A DNA stretch of 64,000 nt from Amia ocellicauda (GCF_036373705.1 NC_089851.1:3441920-3505919), one strand, 5' to 3'; positions 45,793 through 59,951 are shown, counted from the first letter of the stretch. Notes: a model not told the origin generated them from the sequence alone. Numbers and translations: made by a program.

Positions 45793-47302
45793 CTAGGGCT
45801 GCAGCAAAGGTAACAGCCAGAATAAGTCACAGCCTACGGGGTGCTTAGGGATGACATGCTACGCGACTACGCCACCTCTTTAGTACACCCACTTCTCTCC
45901 CCGGGCAGGCTCAACTGGACCCCAGAACATCACCACACAGAAGACAAGTTTTCAAAAAGTAACATTTTTTAATTAGCTAGGACAGGACATGAACACTTCA
46001 ACATCATAACCATGAAGAAATTGGTATAGTCATATATAAAACCTAGTCTAAAATCACATTTAATAAAACATGGTGCTAAAACTACTAAAACCCCTACACA
46101 AAAATAACACAAAAGAAATTAGAAGGAACTAACTAAGAATTAATAAAACCCAATTTCCTTATCTACAATTCAAATAGCAGCTACCAGTAATTTTACAATC
46201 TCTTTTTCCATTCACAGGGAAGTGCAATAACGCAGGATGAATCCCCCTTCCTCTTAGAGGATGTAAGTATTAATTTCAAATCTCAGATTGCACAAACCCA
46301 AGCATGATTGTTTGCCATCTCTCCTTTTATGCCACAGACCCAAATCCGCAACTCAGAGACTGTAGAGAGCTGAAGCAGATATCAGTTTCTACACCCCAGC
46401 ACAGGGATCCTTCTCCACAAGGTAAACAGCAAGAATATTACAAGAATATGTAAATATTACATCTTTGAAACTCTTTGGATATCTACTTTGTGTATGCTTC
46501 TTTCCTTTAACTATTCTGTTTTTCCAAGAAAGAAGGCAGAATACTTAACGCTCTGCAGACTTCTGTCATCTCCAGCAATGAAGTCTCCTTCTCCTTTCGC
46601 AATGTCCAGGTTCCAAGGGTTTCCTTTGTAATCCTTTTTCAAAATGTCATCCAAATGTCATCCATTCTGAACCGGTATTGAAGGGAGAACTGGTTGGAGA
46701 TATTTTGGATGACATCCTTCATTTTAATAATGACTGTGAATGTTTCTCGTTAATTTCTGTCAGCCATTATTGCCTTGCCATCAGGCACGTACACAGATTA
46801 CATTTTACAGTTTAGCCAGCATATGACCATATTCTTTGGAAACTCTGGGTTTGTTTTAAAAGTCAATGTGTTGTCTCCATCACCTTAATGTGGTTAAATC
46901 CCTCTGTGATACAGGCCATACAGACAGCATGAAGCAATTAACACTCTCAACAAGTAAGGTAATCAACCCAGTGGAAATCTTTACATGCGTGTCACCAATC
47001 TGCAGAAAGAGAGAATCTGACTGATTGTCATTCTTTAATTGTCATGTTTTGTTTTCCGTATGCCATGGCTGCCATTACAGTTTATTGACATGACACACCA
47101 GTGTGTTGGTCTGAGGGTCATAAGTTTCAATCCACAGGAACATTATCAGCCACTATATCAACCACAGAATTAAAAACCTGCTGCACTGTGACCCTGAGGG
47201 ACCAGCTGTTTTACACACAGCTCAAACCAGTTCCTCTTTTGGCTGTTATTAACTCTGCGGTAGAGGATCTGGTGACACTGAGACCCACTGCTGTCTCTCC
47301 AG
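45793..47302. other. no recognised gene (unit 1)
   Basis: AT-rich repeat-like sequence. Two very short splice-bounded frames (46,218-46,262 and 46,337-46,372) are too small to support. The same applies to 51,269-52,778 and 56,745-58,254. Confidence 0.5.
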
Positions 47303-47399
47303 GGCAGCGACTCACAGCCTCTCTGCGGACCTGCTGTCCTGACAGGAACGGCTGCTGCTCTGCTCCTCTTCCTGCTGCCGCTCCTCTCTCAACTCCCAG
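47303..47399 (+). CDS. candidate membrane-spanning exon (unit 1)
   Basis: A 97 bp stretch between a strong acceptor (CTGTCTCTCCAG) and donor (CCCAG|GTAAAA). Read in phase 0 it gives LCGPAVLTGTAAALLLFLLP then LLSQLPG, a plausible transmembrane helix like those of receptor genes. Neighbouring exons were not identified, and the phase pair (0,1) is not that of ordinary Ig receptors. Identical copies at 52,779-52,875 and 58,255-58,351. Low confidence. Confidence 0.2.
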
Positions 47400-47842
47400 G
47401 TAAAAGACATTCATTCAAGAGACACATTTGCAGGAGTTTCTCACTTTACACTTTACATCACACAATGTTCACTGCAGTCTTTCTTTAATTGCCTCTTGTT
47501 CAGTTATTCTTTTGCCATCAGCCATTTGTGACAGTGTCCATTTTCCTTTGAAACAACTAAATGAAATAACCATGGATTTAACATGGGATATATCCTGTGT
47601 CTTAGTCTAGGTTTGTTAAGAACAAAATATAGAATAATTATCTTCTTGATTTTTAAGAGAATGGCTGTCCATCTTTAGAGTGTGGAGGTCTGCTGAGGGA
47701 TTTGAGGTGTAAGAATTTATGAGGTCTGGAGTAAAAGGTAGTTGAAATGCCTAAAACAAGTAAACAGCCTTCGAGATAATGGTGAGTGGTGAAAATCAGA
47801 GATAACGGTCTTAAACTATGAAGAATAAGTGTGTAAAAGTGT

Positions 47843-48940
47843 GTGTCTCTTCTAGCAGGAATCTGTGAGGAAAATCACATGTATTGTACTATATTGGTCT
47901 ACAATTTTAGAAAAGCAAACCCTGAAGGTATGAGGTGGCACTTAGAAGAGTTAGACTGGAGCACACTGGATACAGATTCAGTTGAAAATGGATGGGTATA
48001 TTTTAAGAATATACTACTTGAGGCTCAGGAGAAATTTGTACCAAAACTTAGCAAATTGAGGAACAAAAAACACTGGTTTAATAGAGGTATGCAAAAAAAT
48101 ATAAAGAGGAAGAAAATGTTGTATAGCGCATACAAAAAGGATGGTGACGAAACAAAATATATAGAATATGTTGAGCTGCAAAGAGATCTTAAGAAAGGGA
48201 TCAGGAAAGCAAAGAGGGAAATAGAAAGAAACATTGTTCTTGGAGCTAAAACTAATGCAAAGAGCTTTTTTCAATATTACAACAGCAAGCGGTCAATAAA
48301 GGAGGAGGTGAAACAGATAAAGGGCAAAAATGGAGGTATCTTGGAAAACGAACAAGATGTGGCAAATATTCTAAATGAGTATTTCACAGAGGTTTTTACA
48401 AAAGAAAAGACAGATGACATGCCACAGGTTGACAATCAGTCCAGTCAAACCATAAGAGAGATCAGGATGAATGAGGAGGAGGTACTAAAGGGACTAGCAG
48501 AATTAAAAACAAACAAATCACCTGGGCCAGATGGGATATTTCCAACAGTACTTAAAGAAATGAGGGAAATTATTTATAGGCCGCTAACTCGATTATTCCA
48601 AATGACACTTAGAACAGGGGATGTGCCCAGTGACTGGAAGACAGCAAATGTCAAACCAATCCACAAGAAAGGGGACAAAACTGAGCCAGGAAATTACAGA
48701 CCAATCAGTCTCACCTGCATCACCTGTAAAATGTTGGAAAAAATGATTAGACAGAAAATAGAGGAGCATCTCAATGAAAACCATATTCTTGGAGATAGTC
48801 AACATGGGTTTAGACGAGGCAGATCATGTCTTACTAACTTACTAATTTTTTTTTAACATGCAACTGCAGCTGTAGATCGTGTGAAAGCATATGATATGAT
48901 ATACTTAGATTTTCAGAAAGCTTTTAATATGTTTTAAGGT
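47843..48940 (+). pseudogene. CR1-type LINE reverse transcriptase fragment (unit 1)
   Basis: About 330 codons from the endonuclease-RT linker (ILVYNFRKANPEGMR...LEELDWSTLD) through RT motifs 1-3: LKTNKSPGPDGIFPTVLKEM, VKPIHKKGDK then PGNYRPISLTCITCKMLEKM, and QHGFRRGRSCLTNLL. A run of nine T shifts the frame at 48,846. The next motif (MIYLDFQKAF) follows in another frame, and the element ends before the YADD active site. Truncated at both ends, so inactive, though the long open stretch suggests a fairly young insertion. Confidence 0.88.
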
Positions 48941-48991
48941 GTGTATTTGGCTGATCTGAAAATTAATATTGTATAACATTTCAAATGATGC

Positions 48992-49502
48992 CTCCGTGGA
49001 GGAGGGCGATCAGGTCTGCGAACCAGAATCTGCGAGGCCACCTCCCCGAGAGAGGAAGTCCGCCGCCATGTTGGACAGGCCTGGGAGGTGAACTGCTCTG
49101 ATGGACCGGAACCGTGGTACAGTACAGTCTGCACAACCTGAGACTTCCTTGCCTGTTGATATAGGCAACCACCGCTGTGTTGTCCATCCGGACCAGCAGA
49201 TGTCTGTCCCGCAGGCCACTAGGAGGCCCAGCAGCCTCTGGCAAAGGGACACCCTCACACAAGCTCTCAGTCGGAAGAGGGAGAGACACGTGTGAATTGA
49301 GGCAATTCTCTCTGGTGCCAGCGTGGCGAGCATGGCAACGGAATCAAGGCGCAGTCCGAGGAACTGTGCCTGCTGAGTTGGCGTCAGGCGGCTCTTCTCT
49401 CGATTGACCCGAAGGCCCAATTCAGAGAGGCGGCCTAAAATCAGGTCCGTGTGAATCCGAACCTGCTCCGTCGAGTGAGAACAAACCAGCCAGTCAAAAG
49501 GT
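48992..49502 (-). pseudogene. DIRS-like RT end/RNase H (unit 2)
   Basis: Copy of 43,516-44,026, truncated at the unit border, with AADFLSRGG instead of AADFHSRGG. Confidence 0.8.
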
Positions 49503-52500
49503 GTGCCAGAGGCTGCTGGAACGCCTCAGGGGCGGGGCTCAGGTGGTGGAGGAGGCGGGGTTGGGCTGGGTCCCCTCCTACCACGAGCTGCCGTGGGCTG
49601 CAGGGGGCCAGGGCGGCGAGCCTGGGGGGGCGCCAGTGAGACGCTGGCGGAGATCCGGCCTGTGGCCTGGGAGCCGCGGTCGGAGGTCCTCCTCGCCGGC
49701 GAGCTGCCGCAGACGACCTGTGTTGCTGAGCCTGAGGTGACACCGGGTACACTCGGGCCAGCTGCAGGGACTGCTCCCTCTCCTGGAGGGTGCGCGAGAG
49801 CATCTCTTCCCTTTAAGAGAGTGCTCCTAATCTCAGCTCATTACCTGTATAAAAGACACCTGGGAGCCAGAAATATTGCTGATTGACAGGGGATCAAATA
49901 CTTATTTCCCTCATTAACATGCAAATCTATTTATAACTTTTTTGAAATGCATTTTTCTGGATTTTTTTGTTGTTTTTCTGTCTCTCACTGTTAAAATACA
50001 CCTACCATTAAAATTATAGACTGATCATTTCTTTGTCAGTTGGCAAACGTACAAAATCAGCAACTTTTTTCCCTCACTGTATATACACGGGAGCGCTGCG
50101 ACACCAACCAAACGCAACCTTGCTGTTGCCGGACTGAACACTGTGTATACCAGGCACCAGGTGCTGGATACAAGCACCGCGTAGGCCCGTAGGTGGGCTG
50201 TAGTGCAGGCACAAGCCAGCGGAGGAGTGCCTCACGCGGGCGAGATCTCTTACGACACACCGCGGCTCCTGCTGTGGAGGAAAAAGCCCTGTGGACAAAA
50301 AAACAACAACACAGCAAGCAGTCGGAATATATATAGCACTATATAAACACGACTATTATTTTTAAAAGGCTCTTCTTGTGAACAAAACTGAAACCGAAAG
50401 CGCAGCCGGACCTCGGGTGCGCGGACGGGACAGAATCAGGATTAGCTATCAATAATAACTAAACACATACAAGACGGAGACGATGTGTACCGAAAACGGT
50501 GGTGAACAACATTATGAAGTGAGCCAGCCAGCCGAAATATGCAGTTTGAATGTTTATTACAAACACAGACACACAAAGCTTACGTTCCTGAGTCAAGCGA
50601 AAAGGCAAAAGGACGAACCTGTGCTGACATCACGTTTTATAGAACAGGAAGTGGGAAGGGACCTGTTCTGAGTGAAGTGCGCAGGGGCCAATGGCAGCTT
50701 TGATAGAGTGACGTTTCGATCAGGTTCCTGTGGAAGTGCGCAGAAACCCCTCCCCCTTGGGCAGTGATTCCGACTTGAAAGATAACTCCTTTATTACTTT
50801 GTTTTTACATTAACCTGGTATCCTGGTATAGGGATAGTGTGCCCATATTCTCAATATAAAGGGCAAGGCTGAACATCTGAAGAGAAAGAGGAGGTACTAC
50901 AACCTAGTCCAGGGGTATGAGGGCCGCCAAGGCCCCCTTTGGGGTCCACAGGTGAAGCCCAAACTGTCATGTTTGACTGTTTCATTAGTGTATCTGGCAC
51001 TATAAGGATATAAAATAAGCAGTGAACCTAATCAATAATCAGCCCCAGAGTGGGGTTGGCAATGCTCCGGGTTTGCTGGCTACAGCTCCGGAGTGGTATT
51101 TGTAATTTAAAACAATTTGCAGATTATGTTTTTCAATTTGACATTATGGACATTTTCTGTGTTGATCAGTGGCAAAAACTCCTGATTAAATCGATTCTGA
51201 TTTAATGTTGTAACAATGAAAAGTGGAAAAGTCCAAGGGGGTGAATACTTTTGAGAGCCAGTGTAGATCTAGGGCTGCAGCAAAGGTAACAGCCAGAATA
51301 AGTCACAGCCTACGGGGTGCTTAGGGATGACATGCTACGCGACTACGCCACCTCTTTAGTACACCCACTTCTCTCCCCGGGCAGGCTCAACTGGACCCCA
51401 GAACATCACCACACAGAAGACAAGTTTTCAAAAAGTAACATTTTTTAATTAGCTAGGACAGGACATGAACACTTCAACATCATAACCATGAAGAAATTGG
51501 TATAGTCATATATAAAACCTAGTCTAAAATCACATTTAATAAAACATGGTGCTAAAACTACTAAAACCTCTACACAAAAATAACACAAAAGAAATTAGAA
51601 GGAACTAACTAAGAATTAATAAAACCCAATTTCCTTATCTACAATTCAAATAGCAGCTACCAGTAATTTTACAATCTCTTTTTCCATTCACAGGGAAGTG
51701 CAATAACGCAGGATGAATCCCCCTTCCTCTTAGAGGATGTAAGTATTAATTTCAAATCTCAGATTGCACAAACCCAAGCATGATTGTTTGCCATCTCTCC
51801 TTTTATGCCACAGACCCAAATCCGCAACTCAGAGACTGTAGAGAGCTGAAGCAGATATCAGTTTCTACACCCCAGCACAGGGATCCTTCTCCACAAGGTA
51901 AACAGCAAGAATATTACAAGAATATGTAAATATTACATCTTTGAAACTCTTTGGATATCTACTTTGTGTATGCTTCTTTCCTTTAACTATTCTGTTTTTC
52001 CAAGAAAGAAGGCAGAATACTTAACGCTCTGTAGACTTCTGTCATCTCCAGCAATGAAGTCTCCTTCTCCTTTCGCAATGTCCAGGTTCCAAGGGTTTCC
52101 TTTGTAATCCTTTTTCAAAATGTCATCCAAATGTCATCCATTCTGAACCGGTATTGAAGGGAGAACTGGTTGGAGATATTTTGGATGACATCCTTCATTT
52201 TAATAATGACTGTGAATGTTTCTCGTTAATTTCTGTCAGCCATTATTGCCTTGCCATCAGGCACGTACACAGATTACATTTTACAGTTTAGCCAGCATAT
52301 GACCATATTCTTTGGAAACTCTGGGTTTGTTTTAAAAGTCAATGTGTTGTCTCCATCACCTTAATGTGGTTAAATCCCTCTGTGATACAGGCCATACAGA
52401 CAGCATGAAGCAATTAACACTCTCAACAAGTAAGGTAATCAACCCAGTGGAAATCTTTACATGCGTGTCACCAATCTGCAGAAAGAGAGAATCTGACTGA

Positions 52501-53318
52501 TTGTCATTCTTTAATTGTCATGTTTTGTTTTCCGTATGCCATGGCTGCCATTACAGTTTATTGACATGACACACCAGTGTGTTGGTCTGAGGGTCATAAG
52601 TTTCAATCCACAGGAACATTATCAGCCACTATATCAACCACAGAATTAAAAACCTGCTGCACTGTGACCCTGAGGGACCAGCTGTTTTACACACAGCTCA
52701 AACCAGTTCCTCTTTTGGCTGTTATTAACTCTGCGGTAGAGGATCTGGTGACACTGAGACCCACTGCTGTCTCTCCAGGGCAGCGACTCACAGCCTCTCT
52801 GCGGACCTGCTGTCCTGACAGGAACGGCTGCTGCTCTGCTCCTCTTCCTGCTGCCGCTCCTCTCTCAACTCCCAGGTAAAAGACATTCATTCAAGAGACA
52901 CATTTGCAGGAGTTTCTCACTTTACACTTTACATCACACAATGTTCACTGCAGTCTTTCTTTAATTGCCTCTTGTTCAGTTATTCTTTTGCCATCAGCCA
53001 TTTGTGACAGTGTCCATTTTCCTTTGAAACAACTAAATGAAATAACCATGGATTTAACATGGGATATATCCTGTGTCTTAGTCTAGGTTTGTTAAGAACA
53101 AAATATAGAATAATTATCTTCTTGATTTTTAAGAGAATGGCTGTCCATCTTTAGAGTGTGGAGGTCTGCTGAGGGATTTGAGGTGTAAGAATTTATGAGG
53201 TCTGGAGTAAAAGGTAGTTGAAATGCCTAAAACAAGTAAACAGCCTTCGAGATAATGGTGAGTGGTGAAAATCAGAGATAACGGTCTTAAACTATGAAGA
53301 ATAAGTGTGTAAAAGTGT

Positions 53319-54416
53319 GTGTCTCTTCTAGCAGGAATCTGTGAGGAAAATCACATGTATTGTACTATATTGGTCTACAATTTTAGAAAAGCAAACCCTG
53401 AAGGTATGAGGTGGCACTTAGAAGAGTTAGACTGGAGCACACTGGATACAGATTCAGTTGAAAATGGATGGGTATATTTTAAGAATATACTACTTGAGGC
53501 TCAGGAGAAATTTGTACCAAAACTTAGCAAATTGAGGAACAAAAAACACTGGTTTAATAGAGGTATGCAAAAAAATATAAAGAGGAAGAAAATGTTGTAT
53601 AGCGCATACAAAAAGGATGGTGACGAAACAAAATATATAGAATATGTTGAGCTGCAAAGAGATCTTAAGAAAGGGATCAGGAAAGCAAAGAGGGAAATAG
53701 AAAGAAACATTGTTCTTGGAGCTAAAACTAATGCAAAGAGCTTTTTTCAATATTACAACAGCAAGCGGTCAATAAAGGAGGAGGTGAAACAGATAAAGGG
53801 CAAAAATGGAGGTATCTTGGAAAACGAACAAGATGTGGCAAATATTCTAAATGAGTATTTCACAGAGGTTTTTACAAAAGAAAAGACAGATGACATGCCA
53901 CAGGTTGACAATCAGTCCAGTCAAACCATAAGAGAGATCAGGATGAATGAGGAGGAGGTACTAAAGGGACTAGCAGAATTAAAAACAAACAAATCACCTG
54001 GGCCAGATGGGATATTTCCAACAGTACTTAAAGAAATGAGGGAAATTATTTATAGGCCGCTAACTCGATTATTCCAAATGACACTTAGAACAGGGGATGT
54101 GCCCAGTGACTGGAAGACAGCAAATGTCAAACCAATCCACAAGAAAGGGGACAAAACTGAGCCAGGAAATTACAGACCAATCAGTCTCACCTGCATCACC
54201 TGTAAAATGTTGGAAAAAATGATTAGACAGAAAATAGAGGAGCATCTCAATGAAAACCATATTCTTGGAGATAGTCAACATGGGTTTAGACGAGGCAGAT
54301 CATGTCTTACTAACTTACTAATTTTTTTTTAACATGCAACTGCAGCTGTAGATCGTGTGAAAGCATATGATATGATATACTTAGATTTTCAGAAAGCTTT
54401 TAATATGTTTTAAGGT
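53319..54416 (+). pseudogene. CR1-type RT fragment (unit 2)
   Basis: Same translated product as 47,843-48,940, with the same T-run frameshift. Confidence 0.88.
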
Positions 54417-54467
54417 GTGTATTTGGCTGATCTGAAAATTAATATTGTATAACATTTCAAATGATGC

Positions 54468-54978
54468 CTCCGTGGAGGAGGGCGATCAGGTCTGCGAACC
54501 AGAATCTGCGAGGCCACCTCCCCGAGAGAGGAAGTCCGCCGCCATGTTGGACAGGCCTGGGAGGTGAACTGCTCTGATGGACCGGAACCGTGGTACAGTA
54601 CAGTCTGCACAACCTGAGACTTCCTTGCCTGTTGATATAGGCAACCACCGCTGTGTTGTCCATCCGGACCAGCAGATGTCTGTCCCGCAGGCCACTAGGA
54701 GGCCCAGCAGCCTCTGGCAAAGGGACACCCTCACACAAGCTCTCAGTCGGAAGAGGGAGAGACACGTGTGAATTGAGGCAATTCTCTCTGGTGCCAGCGT
54801 GGCGAGCATGGCAACGGAATCAAGGCGCAGTCCGAGGAACTGTGCCTGCTGAGTTGGCGTCAGGCGGCTCTTCTCTCGATTGACCCGAAGGCCCAATTCA
54901 GAGAGGCGGCCTAAAATCAGGTCCGTGTGAATCCGAACCTGCTCCGTCGAGTGAGAACAAACCAGCCAGTCAAAAGGT
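54468..54978 (-). pseudogene. DIRS-like RT end/RNase H (unit 3)
   Basis: Copy of 48,992-49,502. Confidence 0.8.
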
Positions 54979-57900
54979 GTGCCAGAGGCTGCTGGAACGC
55001 CTCAGGGGCGGGGCTCAGGTGGTGGAGGAGGCGGGGTTGGGCTGGGTCCCCTCCTACCACGAGCTGCCGTGGGCTGCAGGGGGCCAGGGCGGCGAGCCTG
55101 GGGGGGCGCCAGTGAGACGCTGGCGGAGATCCGGCCTGTGGCCTGGGAGCCGCGGTCGGAGGTCCTCCTCGCCGGCGAGCTGCCGCAGACGACCTGTGTT
55201 GCTGAGCCTGAGGTGACACCGGGTACACTCGGGCCAGCTGCAGGGACTGCTCCCTCTCCTGGAGGGTGCGCGAGAGCATCTCTTCCCTTTAAGAGAGTGC
55301 TCCTAATCTCAGCTCATTACCTGTATAAAAGACACCTGGGAGCCAGAAATATTGCTGATTGACAGGGGATCAAATACTTATTTCCCTCATTAACATGCAA
55401 ATCTATTTATAACTTTTTTGAAATGCATTTTTCTGGATTTTTTTGTTGTTTTTCTGTCTCTCACTGTTAAAATACACCTACCATTAAAATTATAGACTGA
55501 TCATTTCTTTGTCAGTTGGCAAACGTACAAAATCAGCAACTTTTTTCCCTCACTGTATATACACGGGAGCGCTGCGACACCAACCAAACGCAACCTTGCT
55601 GTTGCCGGACTGAACACTGTGTATACCAGGCACCAGGTGCTGGATACAAGCACCGCGTAGGCCCGTAGGTGGGCTGTAGTGCAGGCACAAGCCAGCGGAG
55701 GAGTGCCTCACGCGGGCGAGATCTCTTACGACACACCGCGGCTCCTGCTGTGGAGGAAAAAGCCCTGTGGACAAAAAAACAACAACACAGCAAGCAGTCG
55801 GAATATATATAGCACTATATAAACACGACTATTATTTTTAAAAGGCTCTTCTTGTGAACAAAACTGAAACCGAAAGCGCAGCCGGACCTCGGGTGCGCGG
55901 ACGGGACAGAATCAGGATTAGCTATCAATAATAACTAAACACATACAAGACGGAGACGATGTGTACCGAAAACGGTGGTGAACAACATTATGAAGTGAGC
56001 CAGCCAGCCGAAATATGCAGTTTGAATGTTTATTACAAACACAGACACACAAAGCTTACGTTCCTGAGTCAAGCGAAAAGGCAAAAGGACGAACCTGTGC
56101 TGACATCACGTTTTATAGAACAGGAAGTGGGAAGGGACCTGTTCTGAGTGAAGTGCGCAGGGGCCAATGGCAGCTTTGATAGAGTGACGTTTCGATCAGG
56201 TTCCTGTGGAAGTGCGCAGAAACCCCTCCCCCTTGGGCAGTGATTCCGACTTGAAAGATAACTCCTTTATTACTTTGTTTTTACATTAACCTGGTATCCT
56301 GGTATAGGGATAGTGTGCCCATATTCTCAATATAAAGGGCAAGGCTGAACATCTGAAGAGAAAGAGGAGGTACTACAACCTAGTCCAGGGGTATGAGGGC
56401 CGCCAAGGCCCCCTTTGGGGTCCACAGGTGAAGCCCAAACTGTCATGTTTGACTGTTTCATTAGTGTATCTGGCACTATAAGGATATAAAATAAGCAGTG
56501 AACCTAATCAATAATCAGCCCCAGAGTGGGGTTGGCAATGCTCCGGGTTTGCTGGCTACAGCTCCGGAGTGGTATTTGTAATTTAAAACAATTTGCAGAT
56601 TATGTTTTTCAATTTGACATTATGGACATTTTCTGTGTTGATCAGTGGCAAAAACTCCTGATTAAATCGATTCTGATTTAATGTTGTAACAATGAAAAGT
56701 GGAAAAGTCCAAGGGGGTGAATACTTTTGAGAGCCAGTGTAGATCTAGGGCTGCAGCAAAGGTAACAGCCAGAATAAGTCACAGCCTACGGGGTGCTTAG
56801 GGATGACATGCTACGCGACTACGCCACCTCTTTAGTACACCCACTTCTCTCCCCGGGCAGGCTCAACTGGACCCCAGAACATCACCACACAGAAGACAAG
56901 TTTTCAAAAAGTAACATTTTTTAATTAGCTAGGACAGGACATGAACACTTCAACATCATAACCATGAAGAAATTGGTATAGTCATATATAAAACCTAGTC
57001 TAAAATCACATTTAATAAAACATGGTGCTAAAACTACTAAAACCTCTACACAAAAATAACACAAAAGAAATTAGAAGGAACTAACTAAGAATTAATAAAA
57101 CCCAATTTCCTTATCTACAATTCAAATAGCAGCTACCAGTAATTTTACAATCTCTTTTTCCATTCACAGGGAAGTGCAATAACGCAGGATGAATCCCCCT
57201 TCCTCTTAGAGGATGTAAGTATTAATTTCAAATCTCAGATTGCACAAACCCAAGCATGATTGTTTGCCATCTCTCCTTTTATGCCACAGACCCAAATCCG
57301 CAACTCAGAGACTGTAGAGAGCTGAAGCAGATATCAGTTTCTACACCCCAGCACAGGGATCCTTCTCCACAAGGTAAACAGCAAGAATATTACAAGAATA
57401 TGTAAATATTACATCTTTGAAACTCTTTGGATATCTACTTTGTGTATGCTTCTTTCCTTTAACTATTCTGTTTTTCCAAGAAAGAAGGCAGAATACTTAA
57501 CGCTCTGTAGACTTCTGTCATCTCCAGCAATGAAGTCTCCTTCTCCTTTCGCAATGTCCAGGTTCCAAGGGTTTCCTTTGTAATCCTTTTTCAAAATGTC
57601 ATCCAAATGTCATCCATTCTGAACCGGTATTGAAGGGAGAACTGGTTGGAGATATTTTGGATGACATCCTTCATTTTAATAATGACTGTGAATGTTTCTC
57701 GTTAATTTCTGTCAGCCATTATTGCCTTGCCATCAGGCACGTACACAGATTACATTTTACAGTTTAGCCAGCATATGACCATATTCTTTGGAAACTCTGG
57801 GTTTGTTTTAAAAGTCAATGTGTTGTCTCCATCACCTTAATGTGGTTAAATCCCTCTGTGATACAGGCCATACAGACAGCATGAAGCAATTAACACTCTC

Positions 57901-58794
57901 AACAAGTAAGGTAATCAACCCAGTGGAAATCTTTACATGCGTGTCACCAATCTGCAGAAAGAGAGAATCTGACTGATTGTCATTCTTTAATTGTCATGTT
58001 TTGTTTTCCGTATGCCATGGCTGCCATTACAGTTTATTGACATGACACACCAGTGTGTTGGTCTGAGGGTCATAAGTTTCAATCCACAGGAACATTATCA
58101 GCCACTATATCAACCACAGAATTAAAAACCTGCTGCACTGTGACCCTGAGGGACCAGCTGTTTTACACACAGCTCAAACCAGTTCCTCTTTTGGCTGTTA
58201 TTAACTCTGCGGTAGAGGATCTGGTGACACTGAGACCCACTGCTGTCTCTCCAGGGCAGCGACTCACAGCCTCTCTGCGGACCTGCTGTCCTGACAGGAA
58301 CGGCTGCTGCTCTGCTCCTCTTCCTGCTGCCGCTCCTCTCTCAACTCCCAGGTAAAAGACATTCATTCAAGAGACACATTTGCAGGAGTTTCTCACTTTA
58401 CACTTTACATCACACAATGTTCACTGCAGTCTTTCTTTAATTGCCTCTTGTTCAGTTATTCTTTTGCCATCAGCCATTTGTGACAGTGTCCATTTTCCTT
58501 TGAAACAACTAAATGAAATAACCATGGATTTAACATGGGATATATCCTGTGTCTTAGTCTAGGTTTGTTAAGAACAAAATATAGAATAATTATCTTCTTG
58601 ATTTTTAAGAGAATGGCTGTCCATCTTTAGAGTGTGGAGGTCTGCTGAGGGATTTGAGGTGTAAGAATTTATGAGGTCTGGAGTAAAAGGTAGTTGAAAT
58701 GCCTAAAACAAGTAAACAGCCTTCGAGATAATGGTGAGTGGTGAAAATCAGAGATAACGGTCTTAAACTATGAAGAATAAGTGTGTAAAAGTGT

Positions 58795-59892
58795 GTGTCT
58801 CTTCTAGCAGGAATCTGTGAGGAAAATCACATGTATTGTACTATATTGGTCTACAATTTTAGAAAAGCAAACCCTGAAGGTATGAGGTGGCACTTAGAAG
58901 AGTTAGACTGGAGCACACTGGATACAGATTCAGTTGAAAATGGATGGGTATATTTTAAGAATATACTACTTGAGGCTCAGGAGAAATTTGTACCAAAACT
59001 TAGCAAATTGAGGAACAAAAAACACTGGTTTAATAGAGGTATGCAAAAAAATATAAAGAGGAAGAAAATGTTGTATAGCGCATACAAAAAGGATGGTGAC
59101 GAAACAAAATATATAGAATATGTTGAGCTGCAAAGAGATCTTAAGAAAGGGATCAGGAAAGCAAAGAGGGAAATAGAAAGAAACATTGTTCTTGGAGCTA
59201 AAACTAATGCAAAGAGCTTTTTTCAATATTACAACAGCAAGCGGTCAATAAAGGAGGAGGTGAAACAGATAAAGGGCAAAAATGGAGGTATCTTGGAAAA
59301 CGAACAAGATGTGGCAAATATTCTAAATGAGTATTTCACAGAGGTTTTTACAAAAGAAAAGACAGATGACATGCCACAGGTTGACAATCAGTCCAGTCAA
59401 ACCATAAGAGAGATCAGGATGAATGAGGAGGAGGTACTAAAGGGACTAGCAGAATTAAAAACAAACAAATCACCTGGGCCAGATGGGATATTTCCAACAG
59501 TACTTAAAGAAATGAGGGAAATTATTTATAGGCCGCTAACTCGATTATTCCAAATGACACTTAGAACAGGGGATGTGCCCAGTGACTGGAAGACAGCAAA
59601 TGTCAAACCAATCCACAAGAAAGGGGACAAAACTGAGCCAGGAAATTACAGACCAATCAGTCTCACCTGCATCACCTGTAAAATGTTGGAAAAAATGATT
59701 AGACAGAAAATAGAGGAGCATCTCAATGAAAACCATATTCTTGGAGATAGTCAACATGGGTTTAGACGAGGCAGATCATGTCTTACTAACTTACTAATTT
59801 TTTTTTAACATGCAACTGCAGCTGTAGATCGTGTGAAAGCATATGATATGATATACTTAGATTTTCAGAAAGCTTTTAATATGTTTTAAGGT
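58795..59892 (+). pseudogene. CR1-type RT fragment (unit 3)
   Basis: Same translated product as 47,843-48,940. Downstream the CR1 does not resume beyond the unit border, so its 3' truncation predates the tandem event. Confidence 0.88.
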
Positions 59893-59951
59893 GTGTATTT
59901 GGCTGATCTGAAAATTAATATTGTATAACATTTCAAATGATGCCTCATTGC

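Larger units (their letters stand above)
43516..48991. repeat. tandem unit 1 of 3 (5,476 bp)
   Basis: The left border is inside the DIRS-like RNase H region, where the sequence is continuous with the upstream DIRS DNA, so unit 1 is the ancestral locus. The right border follows a truncated CR1. It differs from units 2 and 3 at 43,577 (T, versus A), 46,093 (C, versus T) and 46,558 (C, versus T). Confidence 0.95.
48992..54467. repeat. tandem unit 2 of 3 (5,476 bp)
   Basis: Begins abruptly in the DIRS RNase H sequence, joined to the right end of unit 1 through a CTC microhomology. It carries the same three bases as unit 3 at the positions that distinguish unit 1. Confidence 0.95.
54468..59943. 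repeat. tandem unit 3 of 3 (5,476 bp)
   Basis: Matches unit 2 wherever compared. At 59,944-59,946 (CTC) it runs into the unique right flank (ATTGCATATATA) instead of another unit. Confidence 0.95.

Noticed and set aside
46218..46372. Two short splice-bounded frames resembling a receptor or MHC class I cytoplasmic tail
   Set aside because: Only 15 and 11 codons, within repeat-like DNA similar in layout to 32.7-32.9 kb. Splice signals this short occur by chance.
48014..48274. Hydrophobic minus-strand frames over the CR1 RT (three copies)
   Set aside because: Complement of Lys/Glu-rich RT codons gives Phe/Leu-rich shadows, not membrane proteins.
43516..59943. Interpreting the tandem array as a satellite or CRISPR-like array
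   Set aside because: Units are 5.5 kb, only three, and made of known transposon pieces. A segmental tandem duplication explains them.
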